Both the position numbers and the translations under genes were made by a program. From JAYWDA01 sp043747555 (lineage in GTDB: Bacteria > Bdellovibrionota > Bdellovibrionia > Bdellovibrionales > Bdellovibrionaceae), in contig JAYTOY010000006.1 in the NCBI GenBank assembly GCA_043747555.1, positions 109,393-173,392 of the forward strand: a DNA stretch of 64,000 bases, written 5' to 3'. The notes beneath the pieces are model-generated. The model did no database searches. It had not been told where the DNA came from and saw only the letters and a list, made by a program, of their open reading frames with translations. The first letter of the stretch is position 1. Each line of letters starts with the position of its first letter. This document shows, piece after piece, positions 8,388 through 17,924 of this stretch.

Positions 8388-9943
8388 TGGCTGACCTCAT
8401 TGGCAGGAGCTTGAGCTGCAGGGGGTGCTGCTTCACCGGCTGATAAATAATAACTATTTTTATTTTGAACTAAATGTTGAATGCTGGCTTTCGACTTACT
8501 TAAAAAGTGATTGGGAAATAATCCCATCCAAAATACCATCAATACTAATGGGACAAGGACTGCGATCTCGCGCCAGTTTAAATCCTGCAGTGGATGTTTT
8601 TCATCCATTACAAGTTCACCCTTTGGTCCAAAGAAAACACGCTTGTACATCCACAGCATATAAACAGCACCTAAAACCACTCCAGAAATAGCAAAGTAAG
8701 CAAATCCCTTGTCAGCTTGATAGGTCCCCAACAAAATCAAAAATTCTCCCACAAAACCGTTCGTCATTGGGACAGCAATCGAAGACAAAGTAATAATTAA
8801 AAAGAAAGTTGAAAAAATTGGCATAGCACCGGCTAAGCCACCGTACTTATCAATATCTCGTGAATGAGTTCGCTCATAAATCATCCCTATCAGCAAGAAC
8901 AGAGCACCTGTTGAAATTCCATGATTCAACATTTGATAAAGGGCACCTGAAATTCCCATTTCATTAAAAACAAACATTCCTAGAACAATATACCCCATGT
9001 GAGAGACCGATGAATAGGCCACTAGTTTTTTAACATCTGGCTGAACCATCGCGACTAAGGCTCCGTAAATAATTCCGATCACACCTAAAAGTAGAAATAA
9101 CCAGGACCAGTGTTCAGCAGCGTCTGGGAATAACGGAATCACCCAGCGCAGAAAGCAGTAGGTTCCCATTTTTAACATCACGCCAGCTAAAATAACAGAA
9201 CCTGGAGTTGGTGCTTCAACGTGCGCATCGGGCAACCACGTGTGCAGTGGAAACATTGGAACTTTAATTGCAAAAGCCAAAGCAAAAGCAAAAAATAACA
9301 AAGTTTGTAGGCTAAAAAAAGTACCGCCGACAAAGGGGATCTTTAACTTATAGAAATCAAGTAAACTTGCGCTCATCTGCCCCGTTGCTTCTTGGGTCAG
9401 ATACATCATGTAAATCATCGCGACTAACATCAGGACAGATCCGGCCATCGTAAAAATAAAAAACTTAACTGTCGCGTAGATGCGGCGCTGGCCACCCCAG
9501 ATACCAATCATAAAATACATTGGGATCAGGGAAAGTTCCCAAAAAGTGTAAAAGAAAATGGCGTCCATCGCCAAAAAGCTTCCTTGCATTGCGGTCTGCA
9601 AGACGAACAAAGCGATATGAAAACCCTTCACTCTTTTTTCAATACTATTCCAGCTAGCTAAAATAATAATCGGCGTTAAAAAGTTTGTTAAAACAATCAG
9701 CCACAAAGAAATGCCATCAAGACCCAAGAAATAGCTGATTCCAAAACGTTCAATCCACGGATATTTTTCAACAAATTGCAGGCTTGCTGTGGCCCCATCA
9801 AAACGGTCAAGCATAGAAAGCGTCAGTAAAAACTGAAGGACTGAAAAACCAAAGGCTAAATGCCGCAGACTTGACGTCTTTGGCCAAAGCAAAAGAACAA
9901 AGGCAAACAGCAATGGAAGAAATACTAACGTTGTCAGCAACAT
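8384..9943 (-). CDS. nuoM: NADH-quinone oxidoreductase subunit M
   Basis: This 519-residue antiporter-like Complex I subunit has about 14 transmembrane helices. Conserved features are the glutamate in FYTFWELSLIPMYFMIG, the channel segment AFAIKVPMFPLHTWLPDAH and the VAYSSVSHMGY motif. It translocates protons in the distal membrane arm. A proline/alanine-rich tail of about 15 residues extends the C terminus. The gene starts 2 bp after nuoL ends and overlaps nuoN by 4 bp. Confidence 0.97.
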   Translation of the reverse strand: MLLTTLVFLPLLFAFVLLLWPKTSSLRHLAFGFSVLQFLLTLSMLDRFDGATASLQFVEKYPWIERFGISYFLGLDGISLWLIVLTNFLTPIIILASWNSIEKRVKGFHIALFVLQTAMQGSFLAMDAIFFYTFWELSLIPMYFMIGIWGGQRRIYATVKFFIFTMAGSVLMLVAMIYMMYLTQEATGQMSASLLDFYKLKIPFVGGTFFSLQTLLFFAFALAFAIKVPMFPLHTWLPDAHVEAPTPGSVILAGVMLKMGTYCFLRWVIPLFPDAAEHWSWLFLLLGVIGIIYGALVAMVQPDVKKLVAYSSVSHMGYIVLGMFVFNEMGISGALYQMLNHGISTGALFLLIGMIYERTHSRDIDKYGGLAGAMPIFSTFFLIITLSSIAVPMTNGFVGEFLILLGTYQADKGFAYFAISGVVLGAVYMLWMYKRVFFGPKGELVMDEKHPLQDLNWREIAVLVPLVLMVFWMGLFPNHFLSKSKASIQHLVQNKNSYYLSAGEAAPPAAQAPANEVSQ

Positions 9944-9945
9944 GT

Positions 9946-11880
9946 CTACCTCATAATAAGAATCGAAATAACAACCACTAAGCCCACGCCAATATACATC
10001 GCATATTGCTGCATATTGCCTGTCTGGCTTGTTCTCACCAGCTGACCCCCACCCACCATCAAATCTGAAATGATATAGGTCAGCTTATCGATAAAATTCA
10101 CATCAATAAAATACCAGGTCTTTTTAGATAAACTGACTAAGGGATTAATGATTGATGCAAAATAAAATTCATCCACCAAATATTTCTTATCAATAAACCG
10201 ATAAACAGGTCCTAAGGACTCTGCGACTTTTTTTGGCGCTTCCGGTTTTTTTACATAAAATTGATAAGCCACAATGGCAGAAATCAATGCCAGGGAAACT
10301 GAAATTCCCATCATTATCCATTCAGTTTCAGCCGAGGCTTGTCCCAATCCTGGAACAACTTTTATCACGGGCTCAAGCCAAGTTTCAAAAAAGTTGATCG
10401 GATGAAATGGTAAGATTTCAGAGATAACATGCGGGATTCCCATCCAGCCACCAATCACTGATAAAATTCCAAGAATAATCAAAGGCCCCGTCATTAAGAC
10501 CGGAGATTCATGGGGATCTACGTCTTTGGGAACCCGGCTTTTGCCCCAAAAGGTCAGTGCCATTAATCTTGTCATATAAAATGCAGTTAATGTGGCGCCA
10601 ATGGCTCCCGCAACCCACAACAAGGGATGTCCTATCGGAGAATGAAATGACATCCACAAAATTTCGTCTTTTGAAAAGAATCCTGCAAATGGCGGCATAC
10701 CGATAATTGCAAGCCAGCCCAACAAAAATGTGAAATGTGTGATTGGCAAATATTTTCGAAGTCCACCCATCTTACGAATATCTTGCTCCTCATGCATAGC
10801 GTGAATCACGCTTCCGGATCCCAAGAACATCAGCGCTTTAAAAAATGCATGGGTGACTAGATGAAACATGGCTGCATTAAAAGCACCAACACCGACGGCT
10901 AAAAACATGTAACCAAGTTGTGAAACTGTCGAATAAGCTAAAACTTTTTTGATGTCCCATTGGGTGATACCAATTGTCGCAGCCAGGACGGCCGTTGCCG
11001 CGCCGATGATCGAAATAATCATCATTGTGTTTGGCGCCATCATAAACAAAGGATTCAATCGAACGATCATATACACACCAGCCGTAACCATCGTTGCGGC
11101 ATGGATCAGCGCCGAGACAGGGGTCGGCCCAGCCATCGCATCTGGAAGCCAAACATAAAGAGGGATTTGAGCTGACTTTCCTGTGGCGCCGATAAATAAA
11201 AACATAGTGCCCAGGGTGATGGCGCCCGTCCAAGTTAGATCCGGAGTTGAAGGAATTAGGCTATTGATTTCATAAAAATTTAAAGTTCCAAACGTCGTAA
11301 ATAAAACAAACATTCCAAGCAAGAAAGCGGCGTCACCAATTCGATTTGTAATAAATGCTTTCATGCCAGCCGTTGCTTTCGCAGGATCTGTAAACCAAAA
11401 CCCGATCAGCAAATAAGAACAAAGACCAACACCTTCCCAACCAACAAACATCGTCAGCAAAGAATCGCCCAAAACCAAAATTAACATATTGAAAATAAAA
11501 AGGTTTAAATAAGCAAAGTACTTCGCAACACCTTTATCGTGGTGCATGTACCCAATTGAAAAAAGATGGATTAAGAAGCCAACGCCTGTAATCACTAGAA
11601 TCATAATCGCGCTTAAAGAATCCACCATAAAACCGGCGTTCACTTTTAATTTATCAGTCGCAATCCATTCAAAAAATTGCGAACTGATCTGCCGACTTTC
11701 GTGCGGTAAGTTCAACAGCTCGATGAAAAGCAATATCGCCGAGACAAACGAGATTAAAACCGCAATGCTGGCAATAGCACCAGAGACTTTATAATTATGT
11801 TTATTATAACGAAACCCGTTGATCAAAAACCCTACGAGCGGACTTAAAATAAGAACGGCAATCAATGTTGCGTGGTCCAT
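9946..11880 (-). CDS. nuoL: NADH-quinone oxidoreductase subunit L
   Basis: This 644-residue distal antiporter-like Complex I subunit carries the hallmark segments WEGVGLCSYLLIGFW, SAQIPLYVWLPDAMAGPTPV and LAYSTVSQLGYM. Its C terminus contains the extra helices that form the long lateral helix (VKVVPGLG onward). It couples quinone reduction to proton pumping at the end of the arm. The length is normal for the family (about 610-650). It lies between nuoK (7-bp gap) and nuoM (2-bp gap). Confidence 0.97.
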   Translation of the reverse strand: MDHATLIAVLILSPLVGFLINGFRYNKHNYKVSGAIASIAVLISFVSAILLFIELLNLPHESRQISSQFFEWIATDKLKVNAGFMVDSLSAIMILVITGVGFLIHLFSIGYMHHDKGVAKYFAYLNLFIFNMLILVLGDSLLTMFVGWEGVGLCSYLLIGFWFTDPAKATAGMKAFITNRIGDAAFLLGMFVLFTTFGTLNFYEINSLIPSTPDLTWTGAITLGTMFLFIGATGKSAQIPLYVWLPDAMAGPTPVSALIHAATMVTAGVYMIVRLNPLFMMAPNTMMIISIIGAATAVLAATIGITQWDIKKVLAYSTVSQLGYMFLAVGVGAFNAAMFHLVTHAFFKALMFLGSGSVIHAMHEEQDIRKMGGLRKYLPITHFTFLLGWLAIIGMPPFAGFFSKDEILWMSFHSPIGHPLLWVAGAIGATLTAFYMTRLMALTFWGKSRVPKDVDPHESPVLMTGPLIILGILSVIGGWMGIPHVISEILPFHPINFFETWLEPVIKVVPGLGQASAETEWIMMGISVSLALISAIVAYQFYVKKPEAPKKVAESLGPVYRFIDKKYLVDEFYFASIINPLVSLSKKTWYFIDVNFIDKLTYIISDLMVGGGQLVRTSQTGNMQQYAMYIGVGLVVVISILIMR

Positions 11881-11887
11881 AGCTGGC

Positions 11888-12214
11888 TTATCCTTTTAGA
11901 TGTTCAAAAAAGCGAATATTCACTTCGCGGTATCGTTTAAAAATAGAGACCGCCAGCGCCAAACCAACAGCCGCTTCTGCAGCAGCAATTGTCATGACAA
12001 AGAAAACCATGATTTGGCCATCAATCAAGTTCGAGTATTTACTAAAAGCGACAAAGCTTAAATTCACAGCGTTCAACATAAGCTCTATACACATTAATAA
12101 AACGATCACATTCCGCCTGAATAAAACTCCGCCCATTCCCATAAAAAACATCACTGCAGATAATACCAAATAATGGTTCAAGCCAATTTGGGTCATAAAA
12201 TCAATGTTCAGCAT
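11888..12214 (-). CDS. nuoK: NADH-quinone oxidoreductase subunit K
   Basis: The 108-residue protein has three transmembrane helices. The conserved acidic residue lies in the segment VLLMCIELMLNAVNLSFVAF. A strong AAGGAGG lies just upstream of the ATG at 12214. The start region overlaps the end of nuoJ by 14 bp. NuoK is part of the proximal proton path of Complex I. The length is slightly above the usual 100. Confidence 0.96.
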   Translation of the reverse strand: MLNIDFMTQIGLNHYLVLSAVMFFMGMGGVLFRRNVIVLLMCIELMLNAVNLSFVAFSKYSNLIDGQIMVFFVMTIAAAEAAVGLALAVSIFKRYREVNIRFFEHLKG

Positions 12215-12734
12215 GTGTGCCTCCTTTAGATCTTGCTAAGGCGACAGTTCCAATTGCGATCACCAAAAGAAGGACTCCTAAAGCCTCGAATCCAAAAATA
12301 TGTTTAGTGAATAAAAGGACGCCCAAAGCTTTAGATGAATCAGCAGGAAGCTGCGCCACTTCCTGCGCAGGAGGCTCAGACATCATTCCGCCTGCAGAGA
12401 TAATTGTCGTAATGACCATTCCTAAAAGAAGGCCTACGGTAGCAATTTTTATTCCGCCTGTTATTTTCCCTCGCGAAAAGGCCTGGGTTTCAGCCTTCAA
12501 ATCAAAAAGCATTAAAACCATAACGAATAAAACCATAACTGCGCCGGCATAAACAATCACCTGAACGCCAGCAATAAAATAAGCTCCAAGTGTAACGAAC
12601 AAGGCCGCGACTCCAACCATTGTCATTGCTAAGCTTAAGGCCGAGTAAATGGGATTTTTAACTAAAACGACAGCCAGCCCTGCAGCCACAACCACAAAAG
12701 CTAGAAACCAGAATAAAAAAGCGTCAGCGCCCAC
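12201..12734 (-). CDS. nuoJ: NADH-quinone oxidoreductase subunit J
   Basis: This 177-residue, five-helix membrane subunit of Complex I contains the recognisable third helix VQVIVYAGAVMVLFVMVLML. It begins with GTG at 12734, with AGGAG six bases upstream deciding the start. It follows nuoH after 9 bp. In the standard operon nuoI sits between nuoH and nuoJ, but here there is no room for it. Confidence 0.95.
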   Translation of the reverse strand: MGADAFLFWFLAFVVVAAGLAVVLVKNPIYSALSLAMTMVGVAALFVTLGAYFIAGVQVIVYAGAVMVLFVMVLMLFDLKAETQAFSRGKITGGIKIATVGLLLGMVITTIISAGGMMSEPPAQEVAQLPADSSKALGVLLFTKHIFGFEALGVLLLVIAIGTVALARSKGGTHAEH

Positions 12735-12743
12735 AGTATGCTC

Positions 12744-13916
12744 CTAAGCTGTAATATAAATAACAAATGCAGTGATCATCGTGTTAGCCAGCGCCCACGG
12801 CAACATGGTCTTCCATCCTAAATCCATCAATTGATCATATCTAAATCGCGGCAACGTCCATCGCACCCAAACAAAGACCCACAGGAAAAATAAAAATTTT
12901 AGCAGATAGGACGTAAAAAATATTAAGGAAACCATGATTCCAGCTAGGGTCGAAGAAGGCATAAGATCTAACATAAGAGATTGCACTTCAGCGACAGACC
13001 AAAAAGGGATTAAATATCCACCAAAAAAGAAAGTTGTGCAAAGGCCTGCGGCAATCATCATGTGAGCATATTCGCCGATAAAAAACATCAGCATCTTGAA
13101 GCCACCGTACTCAGTGTGAAAACCCGCTACAAGCTCCGCTTCGCCTTCAGCTAAATCAAAAGGCAATCGATTGGATTCAGCAAAGGTCGCTGCAAAAAAT
13201 AAAATAAAAGCCACTGGCTGATAAAATATTCCCCAGTTCGGAAATAAATACTTAAAAGGCCCTGGGATTAAAGACGCATCAACACCCAAACCTAAAAAGT
13301 TAAATTTTAGCAACCCTTCTTGATGGTGAATCATCTCAGTTAAATTAAAGGTCCCATACATCAGAATAATTCCGACAATAGAAAGACCCAGGGCTAGCTC
13401 GTAACTGATAATCTGCGCACTGGCGCGCATAGCACCCATCAAAGAAAACTTATTTCCAGAGCCCCAGCCCGCCATCAAAATTGTGTACGCAGCTAATGAT
13501 GAAACGCCCATGATGAAAACAATTCCAACACCGATGTCATATCCTTGAATACGAATCAGGTAGGGGCCCCAATTCTGACCAAACATTTGGAAAGCTTCAA
13601 TGTTGAATGGCACAGACATCGGAATGGCACAGTAGGCGACAGCCCCTGGAATCAGTGCAAAAACCGGCGCTGCATAAAAAAGAAATTTGATCGCGCGCCC
13701 AGGAAGAAAATCTTCTTTCGTTAAAAACTTTACGGCATCGGCCAATAGCTGGGTTAGGCCTAAAGGGCCCACTCGATTAGGACCAAAGCGATTTTGAATA
13801 AAAGCAGATCCACGACGCTCGACCCATACAAGGATCGGTACCAACTGAACCATAAATAAGAAAATAACTACTAGTTTAATCCCGTTAATAAGGATTTCGA
13901 AAATGTCTTTACCCAT
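12744..13916 (-). CDS. nuoH: NADH-quinone oxidoreductase subunit H
   Basis: NuoH is the membrane subunit that forms the quinone chamber and contacts the peripheral arm. Diagnostic segments are ERRGSAFIQNRFGPNRVGP (about residues 34-52) and NRLPFDLAEGEAELVAGFH with its conserved acidic residues. At 390 residues it is longer than the Escherichia coli protein (325), mainly through longer loops between helices. It starts 4 bp after the nuoA stop. Confidence 0.97.
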   Translation of the reverse strand: MGKDIFEILINGIKLVVIFLFMVQLVPILVWVERRGSAFIQNRFGPNRVGPLGLTQLLADAVKFLTKEDFLPGRAIKFLFYAAPVFALIPGAVAYCAIPMSVPFNIEAFQMFGQNWGPYLIRIQGYDIGVGIVFIMGVSSLAAYTILMAGWGSGNKFSLMGAMRASAQIISYELALGLSIVGIILMYGTFNLTEMIHHQEGLLKFNFLGLGVDASLIPGPFKYLFPNWGIFYQPVAFILFFAATFAESNRLPFDLAEGEAELVAGFHTEYGGFKMLMFFIGEYAHMMIAAGLCTTFFFGGYLIPFWSVAEVQSLMLDLMPSSTLAGIMVSLIFFTSYLLKFLFFLWVFVWVRWTLPRFRYDQLMDLGWKTMLPWALANTMITAFVIYITA

Positions 13917-13920
13917 TGAA

Positions 13921-14289
13921 TCAGTCCCACTCTAATGCTTTAGATTTAATTTCCCAAAAAAGTCCGAAAATGAAAATGGCAATGAAGATCATCATGCCAA
14001 TCAGAACACCAAGACCCTGTCCGCTGGCAATAAAGTCGCGAAAAGTCAGTGCCCATGGATACATAAAAATAATTTCGATATCAAAAAGAATAAAAAGAAT
14101 CGCTGTCAGGTAAAATTTCACAGACACTTTAGTGTCTTTTTTATCCTGCCCTGGAATTCCACATTCGTAAGGTTCTAATTTGACAGCGCTACTAACGCGG
14201 CGACCGCCTGTCCAACGTGCTAGGAAAAGTAAACCAGTTCCGAAAAGGCCAATAAATACGACAAGAAATATGACTCCACCTAAAGGCAC
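13921..14289 (-). CDS. nuoA: NADH-quinone oxidoreductase subunit A
   Basis: This three-helix Complex I subunit has the conserved loop motif EPYECGIPG and the second-helix acidic cluster ILFDIEIIFMYPWA. The longest frame starts with TTG at 14301. However, the GTG at 14289 has GGAGG five bases upstream, so I use it, giving 122 residues. It is the first gene of a seven-gene operon, nuoA-H-J-K-L-M-N, that lacks all genes of the hydrophilic arm (B, C, D, E, F, G, I). Confidence 0.95.
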   Translation of the reverse strand: MPLGGVIFLVVFIGLFGTGLLFLARWTGGRRVSSAVKLEPYECGIPGQDKKDTKVSVKFYLTAILFILFDIEIIFMYPWALTFRDFIASGQGLGVLIGMMIFIAIFIFGLFWEIKSKALEWD

Positions 14290-14326
14290 ATTCCCCTCCA
14301 AACTTTAGTTACATTGGGTCTAAACT

Positions 14327-14355
14327 GTTATATACATCCCTGAATAGAAAACCAA
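14327..14355 (-). promoter_or_regulatory. Putative sigma70-type promoter of the nuo operon
   Basis: On the minus strand, TTGGTT (14350-14355) and TATAAC (14327-14332) are separated by 17 bp, about 40 bp upstream of the nuoA start. A weaker plus-strand pair, TTACAT (14309-14314) and TATACA (14331-14336), overlaps it and could serve mfd, so the two divergent promoters may interfere. The match is by eye. Confidence 0.5.
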
Positions 14356-14393
14356 GGATTAAAAAGTAACCTCTGAAGAGTTAACACACGATA

Positions 14394-17300
14394 ATGACAA
14401 CAGAATTAACCCACACTAGATTAGAAACAATTCTCGACCGAGAGTTCGAATTACGAAAAAAAGTGATTCGCCTTGTGGGCACAGCCTCACCGCTGACATT
14501 AGCATTTTTCTTTTCCCAAACTTTTTCTAAGCATATTAATGACTTGCCGCATGTGGTTGTGTTTCCTGATGAGAAAAGCTGCCGTATCTTTCAGCAATGC
14601 TTAGAGGTTTTTAATCCGCAAAAGCAGAGTTGGATTTTACCCGGCTTTGATGTGTCGCCATTTTCTGGTCTGTATCCGAATTCAAAAGTTATCAATGAAC
14701 GATTAAACTTTCTTTACCGCGCGCAAAACTCTAAGCCGGGTGATCTTTTTTTAGTCACAGCCGAAGCTTTAAGTCAGCGCACACTTCCTTATTCTGTTTT
14801 TTCGCAAAAAGTTTCACGCTTTACCCTCGGTGATTTGATTCCAGAAAATTTCGCGGCCCAACTTCAGGCGTTAGGTTATTCCTCAGCCCCGATGGTCGAA
14901 GATGTTGGGCAGTTTGCCATTCGCGGCGGGATCATTGATATTTTTTCAGCGGCGCACACGGCCCCTGTTCGAATCGAGCTTTTTGGGGATCAAATTGAAT
15001 CTTTAAGGCATTTTAATATTTCTGAGCAGCGAAGCACTGATGAAATCAAAGAGTTTCACGTTATTCCTGCACGAGAAGTGATGTTCACTGACGATAACTA
15101 CGAGTCTATGATCGCCAGAGTTCGTAGACATTTGTCAGACCGCAAAGTTTCCAAAGAAGATTCTGAAGAGCTTATTCGAGCTTTAGTCCTTAAGAATTTT
15201 TATCCCGGCATTGAATTTCTTTTGCCCTATTTTTACCCTCATTTAGATTCCGCTTTAGATTATTTTTCTAGCTCTGTCAGGATTTGGTCTAATGATCCGC
15301 CAGAAATTGCCCGAAAACAGGACGAAGTCTGGTCCGAGCTTAAAAAAGATTATGAAAACTCAGAAAGTATTTTAATTCGTCCCGAGCTGACCCTTTTGTA
15401 CACATCCTACGAATCTTTAAAATGGCCTGACGATTCTGTCGAAATTTCAGTTTCAAATCTTGAATGCCTTGAAGAGCAGACTGATGCGATCAGCACAGTT
15501 CACTATCGAACCCAAAGCCTTAATGATTTTCAGAACTTGGCTAGCAGCACGACCATCGGAACTGAGGCCTGGATTGTTTCTATCAAAAGCCGCCTAGAAA
15601 AATGGCGTGAAGATAATTATCGAATCATTATAGCTGTCAAAAATCCTCTTTTGCAAAATAGGCTTAAGCTTTTGCTAGAAAAAATGGGCCTGAAAAGTGC
15701 GCAACCCGCCGTTAACGAATTGTTTTGGGATGCTTGGCTGCAAGAACAAGATCGCGACCAAAAACTAATTCATATTTTGCCGCAAAATATTTTTGAAAGT
15801 CAGCGTATCGATGAAGAGCGTCTGATTTTTTTAAGAGAGTCTGATTTTTTTGGCGCAAAAGAGCGTCGGAAATCAGTTGATGCTTCAGAGGATTTTCAAA
15901 AAAAAGCCCGCCGCCTTAGTTTCGGCGATTTAAAGCCCGGCGACTTTATCGTGCATGTAAAGCACGGCATTGGCCAATATGAAGGCCTGCGCATCATGAA
16001 TATCAATGGTGCTGATAGTGAATTTATTCAGCTTTCTTATAAAGATAAAGATAAGCTTTATCTGCCAGTTTATCGAATTGGTCAGATTCAAAAATATTCG
16101 GGCCCAAGCTCTGCCGCGCCCTTAGATCGCTTGGGTGGACAAGCTTGGGAGAAAACAAAAATTAAAGTGAAGGGTCACCTTCGCGATATGGCGGCAGACT
16201 TATTACAACTTTATGCGAGACGCGCCGAAATTTTACGTCCTGCCTTTAAAATGAACGAAGCCGAAGTGGCACAGTTCGAACGAAGTTTCCCCTACGAAGA
16301 AACTGATGATCAATTGCGAGCCCTTAACGATATCACCAAAGATTTTCTTTCTCCGCGTCCAATGGATCGACTGATTTGTGGTGATGTTGGTTTTGGGAAA
16401 ACTGAAGTCGCGATGCGCGCTGCTTTTTTCACTGTCCAAAATCAAAAGCAAGTGGCGGTGCTAGCTCCGACGACAGTTCTTACCTTTCAACATTTGGAAA
16501 CTTTCAAAAAAAGATTTCATGGCTGGCCCATCCGAATCGAAGCCATCAATCGTTTCGTAAGTCCTAAAGACGCTAAAAGAATTTTAACTGAAGCGGCCGA
16601 AGGAAAAGTTGATATTTTAATTGGTACCCACCGAATTTTAAGTAAAGACGTCACGTTTAAAGATTTAGGTCTATTGATTGTCGATGAAGAGCAAAAATTT
16701 GGAGTGGCCCATAAAGAGCGCGTTAAAAAAATGAAAACGCAAATCGATACCCTGACGTTATCGGCGACTCCTATCCCTAGAACTTTGAACATGAGTCTTG
16801 TCGGCATCCGAGATTTAAGTTTAATCAACACAGCACCCGTCGATCGTTTGCCGACCAGAACTTTTATTTGCAAATTTGAAGCAGAAACTTTGAAGAAAGC
16901 TATCGAGGCTGAAATTGCTCGTGGCGGACAGATTTATTTTGTTCATAACCGTGTCCAATCTATTTATGGTGTCGCTGATGAAATTCGCCAATTGGTTCCA
17001 AAGGCTCGAATTAAAGTAGCGCATGGACAGATGCCAGAACACGAACTTGAAACAACCATGCTTGGGTTTTTTCATCATGAAGTTGATCTTTTAATTTGTA
17101 CGGCCATTGTCGAAAGTGGCATGGATGTACCGACAGCCAATACGATTTTCATTGATCAGGCCCATATGTTTGGGGTCAGTCAGCTGTATCAGTTGCGAGG
17201 CCGCGTCGGCCGCGCTAAGCAGCGCGCCTATTGTTACTTAGTTTTGCCACGGGATAAGAAAATCGATTCTCATGCCCAAGAGCGCCTAAAAATAATTCAA

Positions 17301-17924
17301 GAAAATTCAGCCTTAGGCAGTGGATTAAAAATCGCCCAATATGACTTAGAGCTTCGCGGGTCAGGAAATATTTTGGGGGAAAGTCAGAGTGGGCATATTG
17401 ATTCTGTCGGCTACGAACTTTATATGGATCTTTTGGCTCAAGCTTTAGCCGAAGCGAAAGGCCAACCGATTGATGATTTTGAACTTGATCCTGAAGTGAA
17501 TTTAAAAATTCCAGCTTTGATTCCTGATAGCTATATTCCAGATATTCGGTTGCGGCTTTCTTATTATAAAGCCTTGGCCGATATTAAGTCTGAAGATGAT
17601 TTAAATCAGATCGAGGCTGAGCTTCGCGATCAGTACGGTGAAATTCCCGAGGCCACCGTGAACTTAATGGGCCTCATGTTAATTCGAAAGCAGTGTAAGG
17701 ATTTAGGCGTGCGGGATATCAGTGCTGGCGCTAAATCAATTTCACTTATTTTCACAGAAAAAACTCGGCTAAAAACGGAAACAGTTATCTCGTTAGCAAC
17801 GCGCGAAAATAAAAAGTATTCGATCACTCCGGATCATCGATTGAATGTCAGGCTTAATTCAATTACTTGGTCAGCAGTTTTCGAGGAATTAAATTATCTG
17901 TTAAAACTCCAGCCGAAGCCCTAG
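14394..17924 (+). CDS. mfd: Transcription-repair coupling factor
   Basis: Mfd removes RNA polymerase stalled at DNA lesions and recruits the UvrA repair machinery. The 1176-residue protein shows the full domain order: UvrB-like N terminus (with YSSAPMVEDVGQFAIRGG near 162-180), the RNA-polymerase-interacting CarD-like module (LKPGDFIVHVKHGIGQYEGL near 516-535), superfamily 2 helicase motifs (Walker A GDVGFGKT near 663-670, DEEQ near 764-767, SATPIPRT, RGRVGRAKQRAYCYL) and the C-terminal TRCF domain. The ATG lacks a clear Shine-Dalgarno. The 3' end overlaps the convergent barrel-protein gene by 24 bp. It is divergent from nuoA. Confidence 0.97.
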   Translation: MTTELTHTRLETILDREFELRKKVIRLVGTASPLTLAFFFSQTFSKHINDLPHVVVFPDEKSCRIFQQCLEVFNPQKQSWILPGFDVSPFSGLYPNSKVINERLNFLYRAQNSKPGDLFLVTAEALSQRTLPYSVFSQKVSRFTLGDLIPENFAAQLQALGYSSAPMVEDVGQFAIRGGIIDIFSAAHTAPVRIELFGDQIESLRHFNISEQRSTDEIKEFHVIPAREVMFTDDNYESMIARVRRHLSDRKVSKEDSEELIRALVLKNFYPGIEFLLPYFYPHLDSALDYFSSSVRIWSNDPPEIARKQDEVWSELKKDYENSESILIRPELTLLYTSYESLKWPDDSVEISVSNLECLEEQTDAISTVHYRTQSLNDFQNLASSTTIGTEAWIVSIKSRLEKWREDNYRIIIAVKNPLLQNRLKLLLEKMGLKSAQPAVNELFWDAWLQEQDRDQKLIHILPQNIFESQRIDEERLIFLRESDFFGAKERRKSVDASEDFQKKARRLSFGDLKPGDFIVHVKHGIGQYEGLRIMNINGADSEFIQLSYKDKDKLYLPVYRIGQIQKYSGPSSAAPLDRLGGQAWEKTKIKVKGHLRDMAADLLQLYARRAEILRPAFKMNEAEVAQFERSFPYEETDDQLRALNDITKDFLSPRPMDRLICGDVGFGKTEVAMRAAFFTVQNQKQVAVLAPTTVLTFQHLETFKKRFHGWPIRIEAINRFVSPKDAKRILTEAAEGKVDILIGTHRILSKDVTFKDLGLLIVDEEQKFGVAHKERVKKMKTQIDTLTLSATPIPRTLNMSLVGIRDLSLINTAPVDRLPTRTFICKFEAETLKKAIEAEIARGGQIYFVHNRVQSIYGVADEIRQLVPKARIKVAHGQMPEHELETTMLGFFHHEVDLLICTAIVESGMDVPTANTIFIDQAHMFGVSQLYQLRGRVGRAKQRAYCYLVLPRDKKIDSHAQERLKIIQENSALGSGLKIAQYDLELRGSGNILGESQSGHIDSVGYELYMDLLAQALAEAKGQPIDDFELDPEVNLKIPALIPDSYIPDIRLRLSYYKALADIKSEDDLNQIEAELRDQYGEIPEATVNLMGLMLIRKQCKDLGVRDISAGAKSISLIFTEKTRLKTETVISLATRENKKYSITPDHRLNVRLNSITWSAVFEELNYLLKLQPKP

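Noticed and set aside
7936..8394. 152-codon plus-strand frame antisense to nuoN
   Set aside because: Shadow of a conserved gene; the composition is that of the reverse complement of membrane-helix codons, and no ribosome binding site is present.
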